Positions 27,801-35,541 of a stretch of DNA of 64,000 nt are shown here, piece after piece. Origin of the DNA: Croceivirga sp. GTDB lineage: Bacteria; Bacteroidota; Bacteroidia; Flavobacteriales; Flavobacteriaceae. Both the position numbers and the translations under genes were made by a program. The number at the start of each line of letters is the position of its first letter. Position 1 is the stretch's first letter. The notes beneath the pieces are model-generated. The model had not been told where the DNA came from, made no database searches, and saw only the letters and a list, made by a program, of their open reading frames with translations. Where the stretch lies: assembly GCA_028281025.1 (NCBI GenBank), contig JANQKR010000017.1:124001-188000 (forward strand). The letters are read 5' to 3'.

Positions 27801-28460
27801 TATCAGGTAGATGGAATCATTCAAACACAAGTAGAACTGGATGCATTGAATGGTGGGGCCGAAGATGGCTTTTATCAAGAACCTGGAACCGGAATTGGAG
27901 ATTACAAGTATGTCGATTTGAATGGAGATGACGAGATAACCCCGGATGATGTCACATATTTGGGCAGTGGCCAAGCCGATTTTTTTGGTGGATTTAATTC
28001 TAGGGTACAGTACAAAGGTTTTGAATTTTCCACCTTCTTTAATTTTGCTGTAGGCGGTGAGGCAGTAGTGCCAAATGACTTGCTTCCACAGCCTGATAGA
28101 AATGTGGAAAGAAGGTTCTTGGACCGTTGGACACCCACTAATACAGATGCGGTATTTCCAAGAGCGGTCATATCCGATCCTAATGATAATAGACGTTTGT
28201 CAAATGCTTTTGTCCATAGCACTTCATTCCTGCGCCTAAAAAATGTACAACTGAAGTACAATTTTCCAATAGATGTATTGGATTCAATTGGTCTTAAAGG
28301 GGCATCCATCTTTGTGGCGGGCACCAATTTGTGGACCTTGACCGACTTCCCAGGGATTGATCCAGAATTGCTGGGTGGATTTGCCACAGGTGCTGGAAAT
28401 ACAAACAATCCCTATCCCCTAGCAAAATCATGGTCACTTGGATTGAACATACAATTTTAA
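24861..28460 (+). CDS. SusC/RagA TonB-linked outer-membrane receptor with STN domain
   Basis: A 1199-residue TonB-dependent transporter. After a signal region (to about residue 43) comes an STN domain (RNVTIDEMFGLIRSQTDYTF, about 50-115), then a carboxypeptidase-regulatory-like domain (ISGKVTDENGIPIPGATIYV, about 131), a plug starting LDEVVLVGYGTRRRGEVTAA with NIRGITSPF and SIDVLKDASATAIYGSRGA, and a long barrel ending FSLGLNIQF-like. STN marks it as a signalling transporter that talks to the FecR protein upstream. It forms the usual pair with the SusD gene downstream (12-bp gap). The substrate is unknown. The following thioredoxins and peptidases suggest peptide or thiol compounds rather than glycans, as no glycoside hydrolase is nearby. 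Confidence 0.95.
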   Translation: MKIKLLELHVLNKRRLLFQIMRAFIFLFCSTLFALSPNKVSSQKAKIKVLSDRNVTIDEMFGLIRSQTDYTFVYNEKYLVDAPTVLLKKGTISADRLLKKGLAPIGCTYEFLDDTIIVKKMNDGSLESDQQEIFKISGKVTDENGIPIPGATIYVSSTEPFRRRDSSDFLIRGTSADFEGNFDLEVSLNQWLVASALGFELSSQLISTQQEYYEIVLSESASELDEVVLVGYGTRRRGEVTAAISSVKGTEIQQNNLGTTSFDRSLSGLIKGVQVLQNSGTPGSGVDINIRGITSPFNGSDNNPLFVIDGVPFQADPLGLGTVANPLLSINPNDIESIDVLKDASATAIYGSRGANGVILVNTKKGRKGEDLSVTFSTIATFAEPINLLDYANTSEWRAFNDQIFQQSFLAAQNGQIFGSDLTRFDFIGNFTTQFNPNTFQNEIVSYDGLNEDYFGTANTNWADEVFRNIAYTQQYNATITGGTEKSNMLLSFSYANQEGLVKEESLEQFNVRLGIDSDINSYFRAGANINLGFTRNENGYDSDLTLNNSSGIIPTLNARPDIAPFDTDGQLTRYDGRNLFGEDTSSPNPLTLSTQLDNRIRGFTALGNIYVEVEPLQNLKLRSELNASRFQSDSRRFDPQRTLTGQISTFLDFPPPTFQPVEVTQVPLSILGASDVVNTNYIYNLTTSYLKTLGDHSLSSLLGFAWDRSRSVSNSYLFQGFPDDDVLTDADSAEQLLNNTSQEVEIGLNSLFARVAYNYASKYFLTVNFRTDKSVRFAPSNRRAYFPSVSASWAISNEKFLSSSSIVDNLRLRVGAGRTGSNNIPNFAFLQFFGITNARGDEVYNGQQAVGLNGTLPNPEIQWELTEEVNLGLDFTFFNNRIRGSIDVYDRKTEGALMPTPFLLESGATAFTSNFADLTNKGFEIDFGGDIIRNENLTWSLNLNVSKNENTLDRFSEEGLSEDERDNFEIGREINFISGYQVDGIIQTQVELDALNGGAEDGFYQEPGTGIGDYKYVDLNGDDEITPDDVTYLGSGQADFFGGFNSRVQYKGFEFSTFFNFAVGGEAVVPNDLLPQPDRNVERRFLDRWTPTNTDAVFPRAVISDPNDNRRLSNAFVHSTSFLRLKNVQLKYNFPIDVLDSIGLKGASIFVAGTNLWTLTDFPGIDPELLGGFATGAGNTNNPYPLAKSWSLGLNIQF

Positions 28461-28472
28461 AAATTTAAAATC

Positions 28473-29894
28473 ATGAAAACCGTAAATACAAAATTCACAA
28501 AGCTTCTTTTTTTAGCACTCTTGGTACTTGCTTCATGTGATGTTGACAACCTTGAACCTATCAATGAATTGACCGAGGACAATGTGATAAGGGATGGAGC
28601 ATCGGCAAATGCCGTACTTAACAGGGTATATACTCTGCATCGAAACTCGGCCACTAGGAGCACGAATGCAGTGGATATGTCCATTGCACTGAACCTATCA
28701 GGAATAGACCAAGAAATAGGTCGTTTGATTAGCCCCAACCAAATGCCTGATTTCAGCACCAATAATACCCAAGATGATAGTGAGATCATTCAAGAATATT
28801 ATGAGGAACTATATCTCATTATCAACACGGCAAACTTTCTTATAGAAAAATTGGAGGAAGGCCCATTATCTGGTCTTTCTGAGGAAAGATCCCTTGAAAT
28901 ACAAGCTGAGGCAAGAACCATGCGTGCCATGGCACATTTTCATGCATTAAGGGTATGGGGGCAATACTATGATATGGGTTCTGACTTGGGTGTAGTACTT
29001 GGTCTAAAGCCCATTCGTGGGAACGAAGCTACTCCAAGAAGTAGTGTTCAAGAGGTATATGATGCAATTCTGACAGACCTCCAGTTTGGGATTGCCAATG
29101 GCCCCTCTAACCGTGAACGTTTTTATATGAGCGCTACACTTGCACAAGCCTTATTGGCCAAAGTGCATTTGTATATGGGGGATTTTACGAATGCCGCAGC
29201 CAATGCAAGGGCGGTTATAGAAAATACCGAAGACAATTTTGAATTATATACGGGCTCATATTTGAACATTTGGCAAGAAAGATGGGAAAATCCCGAGGTG
29301 CTTTTTGCACCGTTTGCCAACGGAAGATTGAACAATGAGGACAATGGTGAGGGAAGTAAAATTCCTGTCGCTGTTTTCCCATCGAGCATACTGCTTGAAA
29401 TTGCAGATAAATCCACTGGAGCAATGGATGGTAATTTGGATCCAAGGTACCCAGTGCCTGATGAACCTTTTTTTCCTGTTTTCCTAGCACCACAGAACAA
29501 ATATCCACGCCAATTTAATCAAGAGATAGGTAACACATATTATTATATGCGAATGGCAGAGGTCTACCTGATACATGCCGAGGCAGAAACCAGAAGAGCA
29601 GGAGGAAACACCGCCAATGCATTGGTGAGTCTAAATGCAGTACGACAACGTCAAGGGGTTCCAGATAAAACCTTTGTGGACTCTGCCACTCTTTTGTCTG
29701 ACATTATGGATGAAAAAAGTATTGAGTTGTTTTGGGAAGTGGGCGAAAGCTGGTTTGATTTGGTGAGATACCATATCAATGGGGATTTGGATGCTTTTGC
29801 ACTGAAAGAATCCCTAAACAATGTCAACCAATTTATCTTCCCAATTCCGAATGCTGCCATCGTAGGTAACCCAGCATTGACTCCCAATCCATAA
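28473..29894 (+). CDS. SusD/RagB-family nutrient-binding lipoprotein
   Basis: A 473-residue surface lipoprotein with lipobox LASC. SusD features are the TPR-like helices with YYEELYLIINTANFLIEKL, the EARTMRAMAHFHALRVWGQYY segment, YYYMRMAEVYLIHAEAETR, and the SIELFWEVGESWFDLVRY C-terminal motif. It lids the SusC barrel and binds ligand on the cell surface. A strong terminator follows at 29922, separating it from the thioredoxin genes unless read through. Confidence 0.93.
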   Translation: MKTVNTKFTKLLFLALLVLASCDVDNLEPINELTEDNVIRDGASANAVLNRVYTLHRNSATRSTNAVDMSIALNLSGIDQEIGRLISPNQMPDFSTNNTQDDSEIIQEYYEELYLIINTANFLIEKLEEGPLSGLSEERSLEIQAEARTMRAMAHFHALRVWGQYYDMGSDLGVVLGLKPIRGNEATPRSSVQEVYDAILTDLQFGIANGPSNRERFYMSATLAQALLAKVHLYMGDFTNAAANARAVIENTEDNFELYTGSYLNIWQERWENPEVLFAPFANGRLNNEDNGEGSKIPVAVFPSSILLEIADKSTGAMDGNLDPRYPVPDEPFFPVFLAPQNKYPRQFNQEIGNTYYYMRMAEVYLIHAEAETRRAGGNTANALVSLNAVRQRQGVPDKTFVDSATLLSDIMDEKSIELFWEVGESWFDLVRYHINGDLDAFALKESLNNVNQFIFPIPNAAIVGNPALTPNP

Positions 29895-29921
29895 TTTATG
29901 GACCACGAAAATATTAAATGT

Positions 29922-29951
29922 GGGGTAGGGCTTTTAGGCCCTACCCCTTAA
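29922..29951 (+). terminator. Terminator after susD-like gene
   Basis: A 10-bp GC-rich stem GGGGTAGGGC/GCCCTACCCC with loop TTTTAG, followed by TTAATAAAAT. It has a weak T-run but a stable stem. Confidence 0.75.
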
Positions 29952-30083
29952 TAAAATACCACGCAATCTTAAAATCTGCCATAAACCAGTTCATTGCAAT
30001 ACTTAATCTCCCAATAAACCTTGGAAACGAAAAGTTATAATGGCCAATTACTAAATCTATAAAAAACAACAAAATTCGAACAG

Positions 30084-31898
30084 ATGAGAAAAGCAAGAAA
30101 TACTATGTTTGCCTTGTTATTGCTCCCTTTTTTGGGGCAAGGACAAATGGTTTTTGAGGAGGGCGATTGGACAAGTGTCAAGGCCAAGGCCAAACAAGAG
30201 AACAAAATCATATTCATCGATTTGTACACCACATGGTGTGGCCCCTGTAAAGTGATGGCTAAAAAGATATTTCCACTTAAAGAAGTGGGTGATTTTTATA
30301 ATGCCAACTTTATAAACTATAAGATTGATGCTGAAAAAGGTGAGGGCATTGACTTGAACAAAAAATTCGGAGTTACCGCATATCCCACATATATTTTTGC
30401 TGACGCCAATGGTGAATTCCTACATCAGGCCGTAGGGACCTTTCCTGCGGATGGGTTCATAGAGGAAGGAAAAACGGCCCTTGATCCCAGTAAACAGCTT
30501 AAAAATTTGGTTGAAAATGGCGAGAACATTGGCAAGGAAGAAATGCCCGCATATCTAAGGTACCTAAAATCGCAGAACCTTCCCCATAATGATAAGCTGG
30601 AAAGTTATTTGACCAGTCTTACCAGTGAAGAACTTTTGACGACCAAGACCTTTCAATTGATCGGTGACTTGGGGGGTAGGCGCCCTGAGGGTTTTACATA
30701 TGAGCTGATGTTCAGGCATAAAGACGGAATGTCAAAGGTTGTTGGCGAGCAAAGGATGGACAACTACTTTTTCAAGCTTTTCTTGGAAGAGGCATATAGT
30801 TATAGAGCGCGAAAGGAACCTTACCAACCTGTATTGGATAAGGTCAATAAGCTCGGTTTTGACTTTGCCCAAAAAATTTATGATACCATAGAATTGGGAG
30901 CTTTGATATACACCGATAAGAACTACGCCGCTTTTGCGGAACAGGCTCCCGCATTATTGGAAAAATATGGATCAACGAGTCCAGAGTTGAAATACTATCC
31001 GGTATTTGCCATTGGATCCCTATTTTTTTTACGAGACCCTGCCTTGGAAAAATATGTAATCTCCCTTGCCGAAGAATTGGTCAATGAGGAGCATGAAAGA
31101 GCCAGTAATATATATGGGACTTTGGCCAGTGGATATTTAAGGGCGAATAGATTGAATAAGGCATTGCAATATTTTGATCATGCCTTGCAAATTGCAACCA
31201 CTCAAACTGAATTCAAAGGTGTTAGCGACCAAATAGATTTTGTCAAGAAAAGACAGGCAGCTATAGAAGCGGGCATTTTTACCTTTAATGCAGAAGGTTA
31301 TGAAAAATACAACGGAGCTCAGTTTCTTGTTAAGTATATGGACCCTATCAAGGTCGGAAAATATAGGACAACGCCCCCGATTACGATCACCGAAGGAAAA
31401 TTTACCGTCAATGGTGATAATGTACATACTCCAGTTCCTGCCGAATGGATTATAAGTGATAACGGTAAAACAGTCGCATCCGGTAAAGTGATATTGGAAC
31501 CAGGTTCATTTAAGGCTTCACCCAATGAAGGATTAGATTTTTATGTTGAAAATGCTGGATACAACTATGAGGTGCTTTATGCATGGATGTTAAATCCAAG
31601 ATACATGGAAGCAGATAAGGCACTAAAGGCTTTCGAGACTGATTCAAATTTTAATATGAAGGATAAGGAGATGGAGGAAAAATATAACCAACTCGTTGAA
31701 AGTCGAAATAAGGCTAAAATGGGGTATGTCAATTATGCGTTCAACAGTAAAACAGATCCCATGATAAAATTATTAATTGCCCATGAAGGGCAATTGCATA
31801 AAGATTCAAAGAAAGGAGCAGATAATTTAGCATATCTCAAAGAACTCTATCCGAACCATATTTTGGTTAAGAACATGGAAAAACAAGAAAAAAAATAA
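30084..31898 (+). CDS. Secreted thioredoxin-family protein with long C-terminal extension
   Basis: A 604-residue protein with a signal peptide (ending GQGQ) and an N-terminal thioredoxin domain (IFIDLYTTWCGPCKVMAKKIF, WCGPC redox pair near residue 52; cis-Pro in AYPTYIF). The other 450 residues are mostly helical with TPR-like features (ASGYLRANRLNKALQYFDHALQIA). It acts in the periplasm as a disulfide reductase or thiol carrier. It precedes a second TlpA-type gene after 8 bases, so they form an operon. No family name is given for the C-terminal part. Confidence 0.85.
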   Translation: MRKARNTMFALLLLPFLGQGQMVFEEGDWTSVKAKAKQENKIIFIDLYTTWCGPCKVMAKKIFPLKEVGDFYNANFINYKIDAEKGEGIDLNKKFGVTAYPTYIFADANGEFLHQAVGTFPADGFIEEGKTALDPSKQLKNLVENGENIGKEEMPAYLRYLKSQNLPHNDKLESYLTSLTSEELLTTKTFQLIGDLGGRRPEGFTYELMFRHKDGMSKVVGEQRMDNYFFKLFLEEAYSYRARKEPYQPVLDKVNKLGFDFAQKIYDTIELGALIYTDKNYAAFAEQAPALLEKYGSTSPELKYYPVFAIGSLFFLRDPALEKYVISLAEELVNEEHERASNIYGTLASGYLRANRLNKALQYFDHALQIATTQTEFKGVSDQIDFVKKRQAAIEAGIFTFNAEGYEKYNGAQFLVKYMDPIKVGKYRTTPPITITEGKFTVNGDNVHTPVPAEWIISDNGKTVASGKVILEPGSFKASPNEGLDFYVENAGYNYEVLYAWMLNPRYMEADKALKAFETDSNFNMKDKEMEEKYNQLVESRNKAKMGYVNYAFNSKTDPMIKLLIAHEGQLHKDSKKGADNLAYLKELYPNHILVKNMEKQEKK

Positions 31899-31906
31899 AA
31901 ACAAAA

Positions 31907-33097
31907 ATGATGAATCACTTAAAAATTGCCATTGTGCTATTTGCCATGGGATGTTTAATCTTTTCATGCCAAGAAAAAGAATCATCCTATACCATCAGTG
32001 GAACTATAGAAAAGCCTGAAGGGTTTGAGGTGCCCGAAGGATTTAACATGGATTCGGTAATCTTATCTGACTTTTCAAGAAAGGTCATTGCCAAAGTTCC
32101 AATAAAGGATAACCAATTTACCATTGAGGGTTCGATGCCAGAACCTTTAAAGACGACTATTGCAATAGGGCCATTTAGATCAGTGGTCTTTTTAGAAAAT
32201 ACTTCCTATGAAGTCAGTATTGAAGAAGAAGGATTGCTGGTTAACACCAATGGAGAAATGCATACCCTGATTTATGGTTATACAAAAGACAAGTCATACC
32301 AAGAAGCCGTAAAGAAAGCCGAAGAAGTCGCTGAAAAAGAATTTGGAAGCATTGATGTCTATTCGACAGATGAAAAAGATGTTCAACGAGTAGTGGAGGC
32401 AAGGGCCAAGGTAAGTACGGTTCAAAGTATGGTTCGTGAAATAGAAGCGGATTATCAAAAATCAATTATAGAAGGTGACCATCCGGCACTTGCTAAACTA
32501 TACGCACTTCAACCGACTACGTATGGTATTCGAAATTTTATCAAATATAAGGAAGTAGTTGCCAATCTGAAGGAAGAATTAGGACGACCAGATCATCCTT
32601 ATGTGGGAGCTTTGGAGGCGAGTATAACCAGGAGACAAGCAAACATTGATAAAGCTTCCGGTCATTCGAAAGGAAAACAGTTCAAGGACGTAAGTACAAC
32701 TACCATAGATGGAAAAAAGTTGACCCTTAGCGAAGTGGTGAAAGAAAATAAATACACCTTGATAGAATATTGGGCAAGCTGGTGCGGTCCTTGTAGGATA
32801 GCTTTTCCCCATTTGAAAAAGACTTATTCAAAATACAAGGATCAAGGATTTGAGATATATGGGGTGTCATTGGACCGCTCTGAAAAATCGTATCTGAAAG
32901 CTTGTGAGGAAGAACAAATCCCTTGGATAAATACTGTTGATCTTACGGCATTTAAAAGTGATGCTGCTAAAGCCTATAATGTGAGTGGTATACCATTTAC
33001 GGTGCTCATTGACCAAAACGGTACCATTATAGATGCAGGCAATGACCTCAGGGGTGTCAAATTAGATGATACCTTGAAAGAATTGTTCGGGGAATGA
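31907..33097 (+). CDS. TlpA-family thiol-disulfide reductase lipoprotein
   Basis: A 396-residue lipoprotein (lipobox in LIFSC) with an N-terminal DUF4369-like segment (YTISGTIEKPEG to LLVNTNGEM), a helical middle, and a C-terminal TlpA/ResA thioredoxin domain (TLIEYWASWCGPCRIAFPHLKK, WCGPC; IPFTVLIDQNGTI with cis-Pro). The layout is the common flavobacterial one. It is expected to keep periplasmic or outer-membrane cysteines reduced. Confidence 0.9.
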   Translation: MMNHLKIAIVLFAMGCLIFSCQEKESSYTISGTIEKPEGFEVPEGFNMDSVILSDFSRKVIAKVPIKDNQFTIEGSMPEPLKTTIAIGPFRSVVFLENTSYEVSIEEEGLLVNTNGEMHTLIYGYTKDKSYQEAVKKAEEVAEKEFGSIDVYSTDEKDVQRVVEARAKVSTVQSMVREIEADYQKSIIEGDHPALAKLYALQPTTYGIRNFIKYKEVVANLKEELGRPDHPYVGALEASITRRQANIDKASGHSKGKQFKDVSTTTIDGKKLTLSEVVKENKYTLIEYWASWCGPCRIAFPHLKKTYSKYKDQGFEIYGVSLDRSEKSYLKACEEEQIPWINTVDLTAFKSDAAKAYNVSGIPFTVLIDQNGTIIDAGNDLRGVKLDDTLKELFGE

Positions 33098-33136
33098 TGT
33101 AAAGGAATTTATCTTAACCTTTCAAATGTAAAGAGT

Positions 33137-34756
33137 ATGTTCAAATCACATTTAAAAAAAACGGTACTTCTTTTAACGGTAATGGCCTCCTTTGGCAGTT
33201 TTTCACAAAGCGGGCAAAGAGTGGAACAGTTGCAGGAAACCGTATTGACTATTTATGATGAATTATTGGGGTTGACTGTCAGGGTCGAGGTTGGAAGCTC
33301 CGGCGCAAGTGCGGTGGTGGTTTCAGAAGATGGCTATCTTTTGACCGCAGCCCATGTTATTGATGCCGTTGGAGGGGAAGATGTTGAAGTACGTTTGCAT
33401 GACGGCTCTGTTTACACGGCCCAATGTCTTGGAAAGAGTGAACTGGGAGACTATGGTTTGATGAAGATTGAACCCAAAAGAAAGTTGGCCTATGCCAAAC
33501 TTGGTACTGCTTCGGATTTGGTTAAAGATGACGCATGTCTGATGTTTGGGCATCCATCCACTTCTGAAAAAGACCGCCCTGCCATTGGAAGGATAGGTTT
33601 TTACAAAGGAAAAACCTTTGATGGGTATTTGAAAACTACGTGTATAATGATGCCAGGCGATTCAGGAGGCCCTTTATTCAACCTGAAAGGGGAATTAATA
33701 GGGGTGTGCAGTTATATCAATGAAAACTATGAAATGAACTTTTACCCTTCCATAGATAATGTTAAAAAAAATTGGGACAAATTGATTGCAGGGGAAATTT
33801 TTGAAGTGGGCGAGTCAAGGTTTAATTTCTTTACTACGGATGCTCCCGAAAAACAAGGGCCTTATGTTTTAAAAGGCGGCAAAAGAGCGCTTTTAGAAAA
33901 ATTGAAGTTTAAAAGCGCAGCGTATGAAAGTGCCGTTGTCTCCCTGGAGAGCAAGGTGGATGATAGGCGGAACAAAACCTATGGCACCATCTATGATGAT
34001 AAAGGTTACATAATTGCAAAATCTTCAGAAGTCGGCGAGGTCGATGTAAGTTGTACTTTGGACAATGGTGAAACCTATGCTGTGCAGATTATAGGTAGGG
34101 ATGTGCCAAATGATTTGGCAATACTTCAAATAAAACCAAAACGTAAGCTGAACTTTATAGATCTCAAAAATAATGCGCCACTTGAAGTTGGTCAATTTGT
34201 AACAACCGTGATACCCAACGAAAATAATGTCTTGGTAGGTATATTAGGTCTTGGAACTCGAAATATAACAACCAAGGACACAGGTTTTTTAGGTATTGGC
34301 TTTGCTCAAAACAATGAGTTGGCGGTAGCTGATATAGAACCAAACGGCCCTGCGGCAAGATATGGTTTGCAAAATGGAGATATAATTATAAGTTACGAAG
34401 GTAATAATATCCAAAAGAGAAGTGATTTTGTTAAGTTTCTTCCCGATACTCGTCCTAATCAGAAAGTAATTATTGGTGTATTAAGAAACGGAGAGAAAAA
34501 GAATGTCGAAGTTATTTTAGGAAAGCGAGGGGAAACAAGTAATCATGCTCGCGTTATTGCAACCAATAAAATAAGGGATGGTTTCCCAAATGCTTTTACA
34601 CATGACATTCCTATTAAACCAAACCAGTGTGGTACACCTGTGGTTAACTTAAATGGAGACGTTATTGGGATTAACATCGCCAGAAGAAACCGTACATGTA
34701 CTTTGGCGATTCCATTGGAAAAAGTGAATGAGGTTGTAAGGAAGATCCACCTATAG
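33137..34756 (+). CDS. HtrA-like trypsin-fold protein, tandem protease domains with inserted PDZ
   Basis: A secreted 539-residue protein (signal ends SFSQS). The first S1C domain (about residues 30-215) has the whole triad: His in LLTAAHVIDA, Asp in GDYGLMKI, Ser in MPGDSGGPLF. A second protease-like domain starts near 265 with GTIYDDKGYIIAKSSEV, where the His position reads Ser, keeps an Asp in NDLAILQI, and has Cys instead of the nucleophilic Ser in NQCGTPVVNLNGDVIG near the C-terminus. A PDZ domain (GPAARYGLQNGDIIISYEG) lies between, so it is nested inside the second domain. It probably cleaves or senses misfolded envelope proteins; the second domain looks like a binding unit. Confidence 0.85.
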   Translation: MFKSHLKKTVLLLTVMASFGSFSQSGQRVEQLQETVLTIYDELLGLTVRVEVGSSGASAVVVSEDGYLLTAAHVIDAVGGEDVEVRLHDGSVYTAQCLGKSELGDYGLMKIEPKRKLAYAKLGTASDLVKDDACLMFGHPSTSEKDRPAIGRIGFYKGKTFDGYLKTTCIMMPGDSGGPLFNLKGELIGVCSYINENYEMNFYPSIDNVKKNWDKLIAGEIFEVGESRFNFFTTDAPEKQGPYVLKGGKRALLEKLKFKSAAYESAVVSLESKVDDRRNKTYGTIYDDKGYIIAKSSEVGEVDVSCTLDNGETYAVQIIGRDVPNDLAILQIKPKRKLNFIDLKNNAPLEVGQFVTTVIPNENNVLVGILGLGTRNITTKDTGFLGIGFAQNNELAVADIEPNGPAARYGLQNGDIIISYEGNNIQKRSDFVKFLPDTRPNQKVIIGVLRNGEKKNVEVILGKRGETSNHARVIATNKIRDGFPNAFTHDIPIKPNQCGTPVVNLNGDVIGINIARRNRTCTLAIPLEKVNEVVRKIHL

Positions 34757-34810
34757 GGTGTATCCACTTTCCAAATAGCTTTAATTTCCCTTGAACAAAA
34801 ATTTAAACAA

Positions 34811-35416
34811 ATGAAAATTCAAAAAATAATGCTCTTTACAGTATTAGCATGTGGTATTATGGCTCATACGAATGCTCAAAACACATTATGGAATATAGAT
34901 AAGGTCCATTCCAAAGTTGGTTTTAGCGTTGCTCACATGATGGTGGCTGAAACTGAAGGCACTTTTGATCAGTATGAGGCAAAACTCTGGGCCGATGCAG
35001 ATGATTTTTCGGATATAAAGATTGATTTTAAAATCGACGTAGCAAGTATCAATACCCGGAACGAGCGCAGGGACAAGCATTTAAGGGACCCCGATTTTTT
35101 TGATGCCGTAAATCATCCTAAGATTACCTTTAATAGTAATTCCGTTGAAAAAAAAGAGGATGGCAAGATTCTTATCAATGGGGATTTGACTATTAGAGGT
35201 ACCACAAAGCCAGTAACCTTTGAAGGTGAATATAAAGGGACAATTGCCAAAGATGCTTTTGGATTGACAAGGGCGGGACTTAATATTACAGCCACTATTA
35301 ATCGGCAGGAATATGGAGTAGCCTATAATGGTAATCTTGAAGCGGGTGGTTTAATGCTTGGAAACAAAGTGGACATTATGTGTAAATTGTCTTTGACCAA
35401 GGATAAAAATAAATAG
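34811..35416 (+). CDS. YceI-family periplasmic protein
   Basis: A 201-residue protein with a signal peptide ending TNAQ, and the YceI lipocalin-like barrel: WNIDKVHSKVGFSVAHMMVAETEGTF (shortened here: VGFSVAHMM is the diagnostic strand), RDKHLRDPDFFDAVNHPKITF, and LTIRGTTKPVTFEGEY. YceI proteins bind isoprenoid quinones or lipids. It sits between the protease and the M16 peptidase. Confidence 0.92.
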   Translation: MKIQKIMLFTVLACGIMAHTNAQNTLWNIDKVHSKVGFSVAHMMVAETEGTFDQYEAKLWADADDFSDIKIDFKIDVASINTRNERRDKHLRDPDFFDAVNHPKITFNSNSVEKKEDGKILINGDLTIRGTTKPVTFEGEYKGTIAKDAFGLTRAGLNITATINRQEYGVAYNGNLEAGGLMLGNKVDIMCKLSLTKDKNK

Positions 35417-35541
35417 AATTATAATCAAGTCTGCTTAAGAATTTTTCAAGCTGATTTTCCAAAGCATAAATCAAGAAACTTTAACATTTTTTTAAATAGG
35501 GATGCATCTGGAGGCTTTCGTATTACACCAAAACTAACATA

